Shown: positions 1-11,072 of the stretch, piece after piece | How the letters are laid out: every line of letters begins with the position of its first letter | Position numbering within the stretch: the stretch's first letter is position 1 | DNA from: Devosia ginsengisoli | GTDB taxonomy: Bacteria > Pseudomonadota > Alphaproteobacteria > Rhizobiales > Devosiaceae | Assembly (NCBI RefSeq): GCF_024707105.1 | Contig: NZ_JANQAJ010000006.1 | Span: 868,001-932,000 of the forward strand | Direction of reading: 5' to 3' | Length of the DNA: 64,000 bases | Made by a program: the position numbers and the translations under genes | Notes under the pieces: generated by a model | The model's input: only the letters and a program-made list of their open reading frames with translations | Databases searched by the model: none | Told to the model about the DNA's origin: nothing

Positions 1-1823
<1,823 letters not shown>

Positions 1824-1831
1824 GACCGGCC

Positions 1832-3007
1832 TCAGCGCTCGACACACATGGCGATACCCATGCCGCCGCCGATACACAGTGTGGCGACACCGCGGCGGAC
1901 GTTCAGCCGGGTCATTGCATGGACCAGCGTGGTCAAAATGCGCGCGCCGGATGCGCCGATCGGATGGCCCAGGGCAATGGCGCCGCCATTGACGTTGACG
2001 CGATCTGGATCGATCTCCAGCCCGCTTACGACCGCCAGGCTCTGCGCCGCAAAGGCCTCGTTGGCTTCCCAAAGATCGACATCGCCTGCCTCCCAGCCTG
2101 CCCGCGCCAGGGCCTTTCTGGATGCGGAAATCGGGCCGAGCCCCATGATTTGCGGATCGAGCCCGGTGGTCGCCCAGGACACGATCCGTGCCATGGACGT
2201 CGCCCCATGCCGATTCCGGGCAGTGTCCGACATCAGCACCAGCGCGGCGGCGCCATCATTGATGCCGGACGCATTGCCTGCGGTCACCGTGCCGGTGTCG
2301 TCGAAGGCCGGCCGGAGCTTGGCCAGCGCTTCGAGGCTGGCATCGTGGCGGATGAATTCATCTTCCGCGACCACCAGTTCTCCCTTGCGGGACGGTATCG
2401 TCACAGGCACGATCTCGTCGGCGAAATACCCCTGCCGCGTCGCTGCCGACGCTTTCCGATGCGAAGCCAGGGCAAAACTATCCTGGTCGGCACGAGCAAT
2501 GCCGCATTGCCGCACGACGTTTTCAGCCGTCATGCCCATGGCATAACCATAGAAGGCATCCGTCAGCCCATCGCGCATGACCGTATCGACCAGCTCGATA
2601 TCGCCGAGCTTCCTGCCCGCGCGCAGATTGGCGACATGGGGCGCCTGGCTCATGGATTCCTGTCCACCCGCGACGATGATCTCGGCATCGCCGGCAAGAA
2701 TTTGCTGATAGCCGAAGGCCACCGCACGAAGTCCCGAGCCACACACCTGATTGACGCCGAAGGCAGTGCTCGTATCCGCCATACCGGCGGCGCGGGCGGC
2801 CTGGCGGGCAGGATTCTGGCCGGCACCAGCGCCGAGGACCTGCCCCAGAATGACCTCTTCAACCGCGTCCGGTCCGATCCCTGCCGCAGCAGTTGCCGCG
2901 CCAATGGCGACGGCGCCGAGCTGATGCGCTGCCAGGGTCGACAAGCCGCCACAAAGGGTTCCGATGGGCGTGCGTTTCGCGGAAACGATGTGAATATCGG
3001 CGGGCAT
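1832..3007 (-). CDS. acetyl-CoA C-acetyltransferase (thiolase)
   Basis: A 391-residue thiolase II that interconverts two acetyl-CoA and acetoacetyl-CoA. The acylated cysteine motif VCGSGLRAV lies near residue 89. The C-terminal catalytic motifs are NVNGGAIALGHPIGASGAR (His) and CIGGGMGIA (second Cys). The length is normal for PhbA/AtoB enzymes. The start ATG at 3007 has GAGGAC upstream. The gene is first in a leftward pair with the acetoacetyl-CoA synthetase, so acetoacetate could be activated and then cleaved to acetyl-CoA. A PAS-LuxR regulator is divergent, 86 bp away, across a palindrome. A biosynthetic (PHB) rather than degradative role cannot be excluded, but no reductase or synthase gene is adjacent. 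Confidence 0.93.
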   Translation of the reverse strand: MPADIHIVSAKRTPIGTLCGGLSTLAAHQLGAVAIGAATAAAGIGPDAVEEVILGQVLGAGAGQNPARQAARAAGMADTSTAFGVNQVCGSGLRAVAFGYQQILAGDAEIIVAGGQESMSQAPHVANLRAGRKLGDIELVDTVMRDGLTDAFYGYAMGMTAENVVRQCGIARADQDSFALASHRKASAATRQGYFADEIVPVTIPSRKGELVVAEDEFIRHDASLEALAKLRPAFDDTGTVTAGNASGINDGAAALVLMSDTARNRHGATSMARIVSWATTGLDPQIMGLGPISASRKALARAGWEAGDVDLWEANEAFAAQSLAVVSGLEIDPDRVNVNGGAIALGHPIGASGARILTTLVHAMTRLNVRRGVATLCIGGGMGIAMCVER

Positions 3008-3077
3008 GTGCGGTCCTCAGGCAGCGTTTCGACGCTCATTGCCGGCGAGGTTAGCGCTTGCGGGCCAGCAGCGGTTA

Positions 3078-3093
3078 GACGTATTTATACGTC
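3078..3093. promoter_or_regulatory. perfect inverted repeat in the thiolase/LuxR divergent promoter
   Basis: GACGTATTTATACGTC has perfect 7-bp arms around a TT centre. It ends on the base before the proposed ATG of the PAS-LuxR regulator and lies 71 bp upstream of the thiolase start. It is a good candidate operator for that regulator (autoregulation plus control of the acetoacetate genes). This is inference from position and symmetry. Confidence 0.6.
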
Positions 3094-3675
3094 ATGACTG
3101 CACGACCAGCCACGACCCGGCAGTTTGCGCTCGAGGCGATGCCCGTACCGATGGTCTTTGCCACCCACAGGATCATTCGCGAGGTCAATCCGGCCTTTTC
3201 GGCGCTCTTCGGCTATTCCCCCGACGAGCTGGTCGACCAGAGTTTCAACACTCTCTATCCACGCCTCGCCGACTTCGTCATGGTCGGCAACCTGTGGCGA
3301 AAGAACTTCTCCGGTGGTCGGACCTATACCGACGAACGCATCATGAAGCGGCGGGACGACACCCGATTCTGGTGTCGCGTGCGTGGGCGCTCGATGATCG
3401 AGGCCGATCCATTCTCGGAAGCGATCTATTGTTTCGATGAAATGGCGCGGCCGGTTCTGGACCACCGCGACGGCCTGACCGATCGCCAGCGCCAGATTCT
3501 TTCGCTCATCGCGCTGGGCAAGACCAGTGCGGCGATCGCCCAGGAACTCGGCCTCTCCCGCCGCTCGGTCGATACCCACCGCTTGCGCCTGTTGCGCGCG
3601 CTCGGGCTCGGCAATACCGCCGAACTCATGGCCTGGTATTTTGGCGCCGCTGACCATCCGGCCTCGCGCGATTAA
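3094..3675 (+). CDS. PAS domain-containing LuxR-family transcriptional regulator
   Basis: 193 residues: an N-terminal PAS domain (about 10-110, with NPAFSALFGYSPDELV) and a C-terminal LuxR/GerE helix-turn-helix (about 128-185, LTDRQRQILSLIALGKTSAAIA). There is no receiver domain, so the PAS pocket would bind the signal directly. The gene is divergent from the thiolase/acetoacetyl-CoA synthetase pair and probably controls it. With ATG 3094 there is no ribosome-binding site, because the palindrome 3078-3093 abuts the codon, so the mRNA may be leaderless. The alternative is Met16 at 3139, which would trim the start of the PAS domain. The effector is unknown. Confidence 0.85.
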   Translation: MTARPATTRQFALEAMPVPMVFATHRIIREVNPAFSALFGYSPDELVDQSFNTLYPRLADFVMVGNLWRKNFSGGRTYTDERIMKRRDDTRFWCRVRGRSMIEADPFSEAIYCFDEMARPVLDHRDGLTDRQRQILSLIALGKTSAAIAQELGLSRRSVDTHRLRLLRALGLGNTAELMAWYFGAADHPASRD

Positions 3676-3856
3676 GGCGGCTTTTGGGTATGTGCGGCGC
3701 GCATGGTTGCGTCACGAGCCATGCCGTTGACCGCATGATGCTCCCATCTTCAACTTGTCGCCTTCCGTGGCATTCCGTCCCGGAGCAGGCGTAGCCCGTG
3801 CTGCACGCCGCTTAACCCGAAGCAGGTGGGTTTCCCGCCTGGCAGGAGGCGCGACG

Positions 3857-5014
3857 TTGCCGAGAATACTCTATCTGGTGCCCAACCTGTCCGACCCCGC
3901 CGTGTCGCGGCGGGTGGCGATGTTCCGCCTGGGCGGGGCCGAGGTGGATATTGCCGGGTTCCGCCGGGCAGACGCTCCGCCGGCCGATTTGCCGCTGGCC
4001 AATGTGGTCGAACTCGACATCACCCATGATGGACGCATGCTGCAGCGCCTGTTCGCCACCTTGCGCGCCGGGGGCACGGCGAAAGGCTGGGGGAAGGGCT
4101 TCGCACGGCCCGACGTTATCGTGGCGCGCAACCTCGAAATGCTGGCAGTGGCGAGCCGGCTGCTGCCGATCTGGCCCGACGCGCCGGCTCTGGTCTACGA
4201 ATGCCTCGATATCCACCGGCTGATGCTGCGACAGGATGGCGTTGGCGGCGCGATGCGTGCGGTGGAGCGGCGCCTGATGCGACAGGCCGACCTTCTTATC
4301 ACCAGCTCCCCGGCATTCATCACGAACCATTTCGAAGGTCAGTCGCCGCCTCCACTCGCCCTGGTCGAGAACAAGGTGTTCGCGCCGGACCTGGTTGAAA
4401 CGGGTCGCAATCCTGTTCTGGCTGGAAAAGCGCAGCCGATCCAGATCGGCTGGTTCGGTGCGCTGCGCTGCAGCCGGTCGCTCGCGGCCCTGCAAGGGCT
4501 GGCGGCGGCTTTCGATGGCCGCATCGAGGTCACGCTGCGCGGCCGACCGGCCCTTACGGAGTTTTCCGATTTCCACGGCACGGTCGCCACGGCGCCGCAT
4601 CTCAATTTTGGCGGCGCCTACAATTATCCCGGCGACCTGGCCGGCATCTACTCGGCCATACACTTTGTCTGGGCCATCGATCTGTTCGAGGAAGGGCAGA
4701 ACTCCACCTGGCTCCTGCCGAACCGCCTCTATGAAGGGTGCCTGAATGGCGCCATTCCCATCGCGCTGCAAGATACCGAGATGGCCGCCTATATCGAGCG
4801 GCTGGGTATCGGCGTGATCGTCCCTGATATCGAGCGTCAAACGCTGGTCGAACTCTTTTCCGGCATGACACCGGAGCGGCTTCGCACGCTGGCCGACGCC
4901 GTGGCGCAGCTCGATCAGCGCCTGTTCCGCTGCATCGAGGCGGAATGCCGCCAACTGGTGAACCAGTTGGTGCGCGCGCCAGTTGTCCGCCCGGCGCTGG
5001 AGGCAGCCGAATGA
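3857..5014 (+). CDS. glycosyltransferase, GT4-like (ExoL-type)
   Basis: A 385-residue cytosolic glycosyltransferase that should add one sugar to the lipid-linked exopolysaccharide repeat. I chose TTG 3857 (MPRILYLVPNLSD) because it has a perfect AGGAGG at 3844-3849 and gives a normal GT-B N-terminus; the frame is open further upstream to about 3755. The C-terminal nucleotide-sugar region shows NRLYEGCLNGAIPIAL. It is first in the run exoL-like/exoA/exoM/exoP and overlaps exoA by 4 nt (ATGA). The resemblance to rhizobial ExoL rests on sequence flavour and neighbours. Linkage and donor cannot be read from the sequence. Confidence 0.8.
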   Translation: MPRILYLVPNLSDPAVSRRVAMFRLGGAEVDIAGFRRADAPPADLPLANVVELDITHDGRMLQRLFATLRAGGTAKGWGKGFARPDVIVARNLEMLAVASRLLPIWPDAPALVYECLDIHRLMLRQDGVGGAMRAVERRLMRQADLLITSSPAFITNHFEGQSPPPLALVENKVFAPDLVETGRNPVLAGKAQPIQIGWFGALRCSRSLAALQGLAAAFDGRIEVTLRGRPALTEFSDFHGTVATAPHLNFGGAYNYPGDLAGIYSAIHFVWAIDLFEEGQNSTWLLPNRLYEGCLNGAIPIALQDTEMAAYIERLGIGVIVPDIERQTLVELFSGMTPERLRTLADAVAQLDQRLFRCIEAECRQLVNQLVRAPVVRPALEAAE

Positions 5015-6009
5015 GCGCCAAAACGCTGATCATCGTGCCCACGCTCAACGAAGCCCGGCATATCGGGCCGCTGCTCGATGCGCTGCTGGTCGAGGCGGAG
5101 GCGCTGGAGGCACGGATCGTCGTGGCCGATGGCGGCAGCAGCGACGGCACGCCCGATATCGTCGCCAGCAAAGCTGCAGCCACGCCGCGCATCGTGCTCA
5201 TTCACAATCCGCGCCGTATCCAGTCCGCCGCGATCAACCTGGCGGTCGCGACCTTCGGCGCCGACATGGATTACCTCATCCGCATCGATGCGCATGGCAG
5301 TTACCCGGCCGATTACTGCCGGACGCTGGTGGCTGAAGCCGAGGAGCGCGGGGTCGGCAGCGTGGTCGTGCCGATGACCACTGTCGGCCACGCGGCATTC
5401 CAGCGCGCGGTGGCGACGGCGCAGAATTCGCCCATCGGCACTGGCGGATCGGCGCATCGCACCGGCAAGCTGTCGGGGCCGGTCGATCATGGCCATCACG
5501 CCCTGATGCGCGTCGCAGCCTTTCGCGCCGTGGGCGGCTATGACGAGAACTTCCGCTGCAATGAGGATGCCGAACTCGACTATCGCCTGCGTCGCGCCGG
5601 CAATGTGATCTGGCTCACCGATCGCACCGGGATGATCTATAGCCCACGGGACACCATGGCCGGGCTGTTCCGGCAATATTTCGGCTATGGCGGCGGCAGG
5701 GCGCGCAATATTCTCAAGCACCGGATGCTGCCGCGGCTGCGGCAGTTGGCGCCACTTGCCATCCTGCCGGTCGTGCTGCTGGCGGCTTTATCCATCTGGC
5801 ACTGGGCTTTCCTCGTTCCACTGGGCCTGTGGGGCATTGGCTGCATTGCGCTCGGCATGCATGCGGCGCGGAAATATTACCCGCAATATGGCATGCCCAT
5901 GTGGCTTTCTCCCTTGGTCGGCTGGGCTGCGATGATCATGCATTTCGCCTGGTCGTCCGGCTTCTGGCTGCATGTCCTCCAGCGCCCGTTCCGGCGCGAA
6001 GCGATGTGA
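5011..6009 (+). CDS. exoA: succinoglycan-type glycosyltransferase ExoA
   Basis: A 332-residue GT2 enzyme. The start ATG 5011 overlaps the upstream stop in ATGA. The GT-A fold is visible in IIVPTLNEARHIGPLLDAL, then VVADGGSSDGT (nucleotide binding), IRIDAHGSYP (Asp-x-Asp equivalent) and CNEDAELDYRLRRAG (catalytic region). The C-terminus carries two to three membrane segments (about 245-310), as in rhizobial ExoA, which adds the second sugar to the galactosyl-lipid. It sits between the ExoL-like and ExoM-like genes with almost no spacing, so the three are co-transcribed. Length and neighbours match ExoA well. Confidence 0.87.
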   Translation: MSAKTLIIVPTLNEARHIGPLLDALLVEAEALEARIVVADGGSSDGTPDIVASKAAATPRIVLIHNPRRIQSAAINLAVATFGADMDYLIRIDAHGSYPADYCRTLVAEAEERGVGSVVVPMTTVGHAAFQRAVATAQNSPIGTGGSAHRTGKLSGPVDHGHHALMRVAAFRAVGGYDENFRCNEDAELDYRLRRAGNVIWLTDRTGMIYSPRDTMAGLFRQYFGYGGGRARNILKHRMLPRLRQLAPLAILPVVLLAALSIWHWAFLVPLGLWGIGCIALGMHAARKYYPQYGMPMWLSPLVGWAAMIMHFAWSSGFWLHVLQRPFRREAM

Positions 6010-6015
6010 GGCGGC

Positions 6016-6906
6016 ATGGCAAGCATCGATATCTGTATCTGCACCTTTCGCCGACCGTTCCTGGCTAACACGTTGCGCTCCATCGCCATGCTGGAAACGG
6101 GCGGGCACGCGGTCAGGCTCATCATCGCCGATAACGATGCCGAGCCCTCGGCGCGACCGCTGGTGGCGGCGTTGGCCGCGAGCCTGCCTTTCCCGGTGCA
6201 ATATCTGCATGCCCCCGCGGCCAATATCTGCATCGCGCGCAATGCCTGCCTCGATGCGGCTGACGCGGATTATGTGGCCTTCATCGATGACGACGAAGTG
6301 GTGAAACCCAACTGGCTGACGGCGCTGGTGACCCAGGTCGAGCGGAGTGGCGCGGCCGCCGTGCTGGGTCCGGTTTGCGCCATCTATGCCGATGACGCGC
6401 CGGCCTGGATGGTGCGGGGCGATTTCCATTCGACCCTGCCGGTCTTCGTCTCGGGCCGCATTCGCACGGGCTATACCTGCAACATGCTCATGCGCTGGTC
6501 CGAACCGTTCCGGTCGCTGCGCTTCGACCGCGCCCTGGGCCGCTCGGGCGGCGAGGACACCGATTTCTTCTATCGCCTGGTCGAGCAGGGCGGCGCCATC
6601 GATTACGCGCCCGACGCCGTGGTGGAAGAGCCGGTGCCACCCGAACGCGCCACCATGGCCTGGCTGGTCCGCCGCCGCCTCCGCTTCGGCCAGACGCATG
6701 GCATGCTGATGCGCGGCGCGTCATGGCACAGCCTGCCCGTGGTCGCCGCCAAGATTGTCTATTGCTGTGCCATGACGGGTTTTACGGCCCTTTCGCCGGT
6801 GCTCCGGCGCCGAAACTGGCTGCGCGCTGTCCTCCATATGGGGGTGGCGGGCGGCATTCTGGGCCTGCGCCAGGCCGAACATTACGGCCAGCCCGCCTCG
6901 CCCTGA
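6016..6906 (+). CDS. exoM: glycosyltransferase family 2, ExoM-like
   Basis: 296 residues. It begins MASIDICICTFRRPFLANTL, the ICTFRRP signature of ExoM-type glucosyltransferases. The metal-binding FIDDDEVVKPNWL lies at about residue 93-105, and GEDTDFFYRLVEQGG is the likely acceptor/catalytic region. A hydrophobic C-terminal segment (about 245-285) suggests membrane attachment. It starts 6 nt after exoA and is followed 11 nt later by exoP. By family it would add a glucose to the growing lipid-linked unit on the cytoplasmic face. Confidence 0.85.
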   Translation: MASIDICICTFRRPFLANTLRSIAMLETGGHAVRLIIADNDAEPSARPLVAALAASLPFPVQYLHAPAANICIARNACLDAADADYVAFIDDDEVVKPNWLTALVTQVERSGAAAVLGPVCAIYADDAPAWMVRGDFHSTLPVFVSGRIRTGYTCNMLMRWSEPFRSLRFDRALGRSGGEDTDFFYRLVEQGGAIDYAPDAVVEEPVPPERATMAWLVRRRLRFGQTHGMLMRGASWHSLPVVAAKIVYCCAMTGFTALSPVLRRRNWLRAVLHMGVAGGILGLRQAEHYGQPASP

Positions 6907-6917
6907 TCGGAGCCCCC

Positions 6918-9154
6918 ATGCTTGACAGAACCAGCTATCCGGAAATGCTGCCACCGCAGCCCACCGACCTCAAGACCATCGATCTCGATCGCATCTTCGC
7001 GCTGATCCGCCGGCAGGCGCTGGTGCTGGGGCTATGCATCGGCGTCACCACGCTGCTGGCCCTCGCCTATCTGGTGCTGGCGCCACGGGCCTATGTTTCG
7101 GCCGGACAGATCCTGATCGACCGCAACCTGCAGCAGGTGACCAGCGATGGCGCGGCCACGCCCACCAGTGCCACCGATCTCGAAGCGCAGGTGCTCAACC
7201 AGATCGAGGTGCTGCGGTCGAGTCGCGTCGCCAAGACCGTGGCTGAAGCGGAAAACCTCATGGCGGACCAGGAATTCCTCAACCCGCCGCTGTCCTTCTC
7301 GCAGCGGGTGAAGAGCCTGGTGGGCATGGGCCCGCCGCAGCGGCCGGCCGTGCTCGAAGCCAGCCTCGACGAGGTTGTGGGAATGTTGCGCGCCAATGTC
7401 CAGGTGGACCGCATGGGGCGCAGCGCCATCATTCGCGTCGGCTACGAGGCTGCCACCCCCGAACTGGCGCAACGCATTTCCAGCGCCTATGCGCGCGCGC
7501 TGCTGCAGGACCAGCTCAATGCCGAACTTGAGGCGACCAGCGCGGCAGCCGATTGGTTGCAACAGCGGCTGGCGGAAATCGGTGAGAGCCAGCGCCAGGC
7601 GAGCCTGGCCATCGAGCAATATCGCCAGCAGGCCGGCCTCACGGTCGGCCAGGATCGCGACCTCACCACCAGGCGCATCGAATCCCTCTCCAACCAGCTT
7701 GCCGAGGCGCAGGCGGAAACCGCCCGCCTGCGCGCCCTGTCCGGCCAATTGAACAGCGTGGTCGCAGCGGGGCCGGAACAGGCCTCGGACTATGTCTCGC
7801 TGCTCAGCGGCTCGCAGACCGATCCGGCCGAGATCGCCACGCTGCGCAACCAGGCGGCGACGCTCAACAGCCGCATCGCCGAAATCGAGGCGAGCTATGG
7901 TTCGGACCACCCGCAGATCGCGGCCCTCAATGCCGAACGATCGGCACTTGATAACCGCATCTTCGCACTATTGCAGAATATCGACGCGCAATACCGCACC
8001 CAGCTCGCCATCGCCCAGCAGCAGGAAGCGGGCTTGCGCAGCGATATCGACGCGGAAGGCCAGAGCGCCGGCGCGGTGAGCCAGGAACAGGTGCGCCTCA
8101 ATGAATTGCAGCAGCGGTCCGACGCCCTGCGCACGCTCTACAACAGCTACCTCGCCCGCTATGAAGAGGCGGTGCAGCGGCAGAGCTTCCCCATTCCATC
8201 GGTGCGCATCGTCACCGACGCGCTGCTGCCGGACGCGCCGTCCAGCCCGCGAACGCTGATAACGCTGGCGGCGGCGCTGATTGCCGGTTGTTTCATGGGC
8301 GCGGTCCTGGCCATGCTCAACGAATTGCGCGAGCGGGGCTTCCGCACCGGCGCGCAGGTACGGAAGCAGCTCGGCATGCGCTTCCTGGGTTACATCCCGC
8401 ACCTCCGGATCGATGCCGCCTCGCCAGCCGGCAGGCAGAAAAGCATCCGCACCCTGGTGCGCGGCGCGCTGATGTCGCGCATGGGTCGGCGCTGGGGTGC
8501 CCCTTTTATCGAGACGCTGAAATCGACGCGCCTCGTACTCCAGCCGATGGCGGATCGCGGCACGGCCGTGCTGGGGGTCCTGTCGGTCCTTCCGGACGAG
8601 GGCAAGTCAACCTTCGCGCTCTCGCTTGCCGAGATGCTGACCGCGATCGGCGCGCGCGTCCTGCTTGTTGATGCCGATATCGGCGGTCGCCCCGGGCTGC
8701 CCGCGCGGATCATGCCATCGCAACAAGGCGATTGGCACAAGGTCGCGGTAACCGATCACGATACGGGTATGGTGATGCTGTCCGCCGCGGCGCCGGAAGC
8801 CGGCGGCGGCGATCTTTCCGGCATTGCCATGCAGAAGGTCCTGGCCGAGGCGCGGGGCCAGTTCGACTATGTCATCATCGACCTGCCGCCGCTGGGGCCT
8901 GTCATCGATGCGCTCTCGGTCCTGCCGTTCACCGATGCCAGCGTGCTGGTGGCCGAATGGGGCAAGACTCCGCGGCGTCTGGTCCGCAACATGCTCGAAC
9001 GCGAGCCGGAACTGGCCGATCACATCATTGGCGTGGTGCTCAACAAGGTGGATCTCGGCACCCTGCCCAAATTCACCGAAATGGGGGGCTCGAAAGGTTC
9101 GCCTATCGCGGCGAAACCCGCATCGAGCAGATCGAGCAGACGGCGCCCAACTAA
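6918..9154 (+). CDS. exoP: exopolysaccharide chain-length determinant / BY-kinase (ExoP/Wzc family), apparent frameshift near 3' end
   Basis: An inner-membrane co-polymerase that controls chain length and export of the polymer. Layout: N-terminal Wzz domain with TM1 (about 30-55), long periplasmic coiled coil (about 190-390), TM2 (about 440-465), then a cytoplasmic kinase domain with Walker A PDEGKST, Walker A-prime LLVDADIGGRPG and Walker B DYVIIDLPP. A six-G run (9083-9088) shifts the frame. As written the frame runs to 9281, about 100 bp into galU on the other strand. With one more G it ends at 9154 with ERFAYRGETRIEQIEQTAPN, the expected ExoP-type tail. That tail has only one tyrosine, so an enterobacterial-style Tyr cluster is absent. 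Confidence 0.87.
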
Positions 9155-9175
9155 GGCGCCGCCTGGGCTCCTGGA

Positions 9176-10087
9176 TTATTCGGCGGCGATCTTGAACCCG
9201 TCGATCAGCGCATTGCGCAGCCCGATCCTGGATAGCGCGGCCAGGAAGTCGTCACCGATATCGTCGCGATCAAGCGCATAGGCGACATTGGCGGTGAGGA
9301 AGCCGATCTTGGAGCCGCAATCGAAGCTCTGGCCCTCATACCTGACGCCGAAGAAAGGCTGGCTGTGCATCAGCGTCTGCATGGCATCGGTGAGCTGAAT
9401 CTCGCCGCCGGCGCCGCGCGGCTGGTCGGCCAGCAGCGTGAAGATCTCCGGCTGCAGGATGTAGCGGCCCGAGATGATGAGATTGGAGGGCGCCTCTTCC
9501 GGCCTGGGTTTTTCGACCATGCCGGAAATGTGGAAACCGGAATCGTCACCGGCACCACGCCTCACCACGCCATAGGATGAGACGTCCTGTCGTGGCACAT
9601 CCTCGACGGCGAGGACATTGCCGCCGGTCTCTTCATAGGTTTCCATCATCTGCTTCAGCACGCCGCGGCGCGCCTTGAAGAGCATGTCGGGCAGGAGCAG
9701 CGCGAAGGGTTCGTCGCCGATGATCTCGCGCGCGCACCACACCGCATGGCCCAGGCCGAGCGGCTCCTGTTGCCGGGTAAAACTGGTGCGGCCGGCGGAG
9801 GGCAGATCCTTCTGCAGCTCGGCAAGGGCGGCCTGCTTGCCGCGTTGTTCCAGCGTCGTTTCCAGCTCGAACTGGCGATCGAAGTGATCCTCGATGACCC
9901 CCTTGTTGCGGCCGGTGACGAAGACGAAGTGGGTGATTCCCGCCTCGCGGGCCTCATCGACGGCATATTGAATGAGTGGGCGATCGACGACCGTCAGCAT
10001 CTCCTTCGGCATTGCCTTGGTTGCCGGCAGAAAACGTGTTCCAAGCCCGGCGACCGGGAAAACGGCAGTCTTGACGCGTTTTACCAT
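9176..10087 (-). CDS. exoN: UTP--glucose-1-phosphate uridylyltransferase (GalU/ExoN)
   Basis: 303 residues; makes UDP-glucose for the glucosyltransferases of this locus. The N-terminal pyrophosphorylase motif [22 protein letters not shown] is at residues 9-30. [20 protein letters not shown] and the late [11 protein letters not shown] are GalU hallmarks. It is transcribed against the flanking exo genes, with its end facing exoP and its start in a 417-bp regulatory gap. It could serve general UDP-glucose supply as well as exopolysaccharide. exoN is the rhizobial name; galU is equivalent. Confidence 0.95.
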   Translation of the reverse strand: MVKRVKTAVFPVAGLGTRFLPATKAMPKEMLTVVDRPLIQYAVDEAREAGITHFVFVTGRNKGVIEDHFDRQFELETTLEQRGKQAALAELQKDLPSAGRTSFTRQQEPLGLGHAVWCAREIIGDEPFALLLPDMLFKARRGVLKQMMETYEETGGNVLAVEDVPRQDVSSYGVVRRGAGDDSGFHISGMVEKPRPEEAPSNLIISGRYILQPEIFTLLADQPRGAGGEIQLTDAMQTLMHSQPFFGVRYEGQSFDCGSKIGFLTANVAYALDRDDIGDDFLAALSRIGLRNALIDGFKIAAE

Positions 10088-10140
10088 GACCTTCTCCTGG
10101 TGATGTGTAACTTACGCGCGAAGTGGACCATGTGAAATTA

Positions 10141-10162
10141 AGTCGATCCAGGCAAATCGACT
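10141..10162. promoter_or_regulatory. inverted repeat upstream of exoN/galU
   Basis: AGTCGAT, 8-nt spacer, ATCGACT: perfect 7-bp arms centred about 64 bp upstream of the galU start. This is a plausible operator. No cognate regulator can be assigned. Confidence 0.4.
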
Positions 10163-10231
10163 GATATTTCGGCATGGCTCGATTGCAGTTTTGCTGTTGT
10201 GTCTCTTTGTCCAAACTTGGGCACTTTTTCA

Positions 10232-10292
10232 TCGAATTGTCGAATTTGAGCGACTTCTGCTGGGTAGCAGTTCAAAATTGTTCTGAAATTGT
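10232..10292. promoter_or_regulatory. direct repeats in the exo intergenic region
   Basis: TCGAATT occurs at 10232-10238 and 10240-10246 (8-bp period). AAATTGT occurs at 10275-10281 and 10286-10292 (11-bp period), and GAATTGT overlaps the first pair. Short phased AT-rich repeats upstream of exo genes would suit a regulator such as the Ros/MucR family, which is known to bind AT-rich exo promoters in rhizobia. The assignment is speculative. Confidence 0.35.
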
Positions 10293-10504
10293 GAAGTGTA
10301 TTGAGGTGCAGCCGATCCGAGGCAGCAAGTAAAGCGCCTGGCCCGGCGCACGGGTGTGACGCAGTCGTGAAGCCGGGGCCATTTTAATGTGCCCGCAAGG
10401 ATTGTATTTACCCGGTGCTGGTAGTGACATAGGGCTGCCATGGCGCGTTGGTCGCCATGTCCTTGAACGACGTTTCGCCGATCAAAGGCGACAGGGAGGA
10501 ATCC

Positions 10505-10687
10505 GTGGAAGGCAAGCGGCCCGAGGAAGGCCCGGCGCGCAAGCCGGCTTTGCTGGCTTCACCGGCAAGCAACGCCCGCCCGTCCCTTGCCTGGCCATGG
10601 GGGCTCGTGGCCATCGGCGTGATGGCCCTGGCCTGGGTCGGCATCTACCTGCTCTGGAACGGCCTGGTGTTCCTGTTCAGCCTGTAG
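10505..10687 (+). CDS. small membrane protein upstream of exoY
   Basis: 60 residues from GTG 10505, chosen for a strong GGGAGGA (10494-10500) five to six nt upstream. TTG 10448 or ATG 10457 would add up to 19 residues. The first 30 residues are charged and Pro/Ala-rich, followed by one strong membrane helix (about 32-58, WPWGLVAIGVMALAWVGIYL). I do not recognise the family. Its place just before the priming transferase exoY recalls exoX, a small membrane inhibitor upstream of exoY in Sinorhizobium, but ExoX is longer and I see no clear sequence match. Function unknown. Confidence 0.55.
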   Translation: MEGKRPEEGPARKPALLASPASNARPSLAWPWGLVAIGVMALAWVGIYLLWNGLVFLFSL

Positions 10688-11072
10688 TTTTTTGCGGTCA
10701 GTGTGGCAATGTACCAAACGGATACTTGCATCCGGCGCATGGCGCCGCCCGAGGCGCCGCCTAGACAGTAGAATGCATGCGGGGCGGTCAGCATCTACTT
10801 AAGTCGCTGATTTGTAATATCTAAGCACCCTCCATTTTGGGGGATTTTATGGCGCAGAGCTGAATGACAGCCATGCATGCCAAGCGTTGCCACGCTTTCA
10901 ACCGCATGTTTGCCTCCCCTCATGTCACCAATGGCCCCGGGCCGGCGGCCAGCAGAAGCGGCTTTTCGGGCGGCAGTCCGAAGTCCGTTCTGGAGTCTGA
11001 GGATGTGGTCTCGATCGAGCGCGGTGCGCTTGGCAACCCTCTTCTCTCAAGGCCAATCTGAGAGAGAATGTC
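10688..11072. other. 385-bp intergenic region upstream of exoY
   Basis: No convincing gene. A GGCGCC(N6)GGCGCC hairpin at 10741-10758 follows the small membrane protein gene but has no T-run. An AT-rich stretch around 10795-10860 could hold the exoY promoter. A frame from 10864 to 11061 is open but shows no family resemblance. Confidence 0.45.

Larger units (their letters stand above)
10088..10504. other. 417-bp divergent intergenic region between exoN/galU and the exoY-side genes
   Basis: I see no gene here. The DNA is clearly more AT-rich than its surroundings, especially 10190-10310, and probably holds promoters for galU (leftward) and the small membrane protein/exoY genes (rightward). 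It contains the inverted repeat 10141-10162 and the direct repeats 10232-10292 listed separately. Confidence 0.6.

Noticed and set aside
10864..11061. Small open frame of 65 residues upstream of exoY
   Set aside because: No convincing ribosome-binding site or domain, and it ends just before exoY in what looks like a promoter region.
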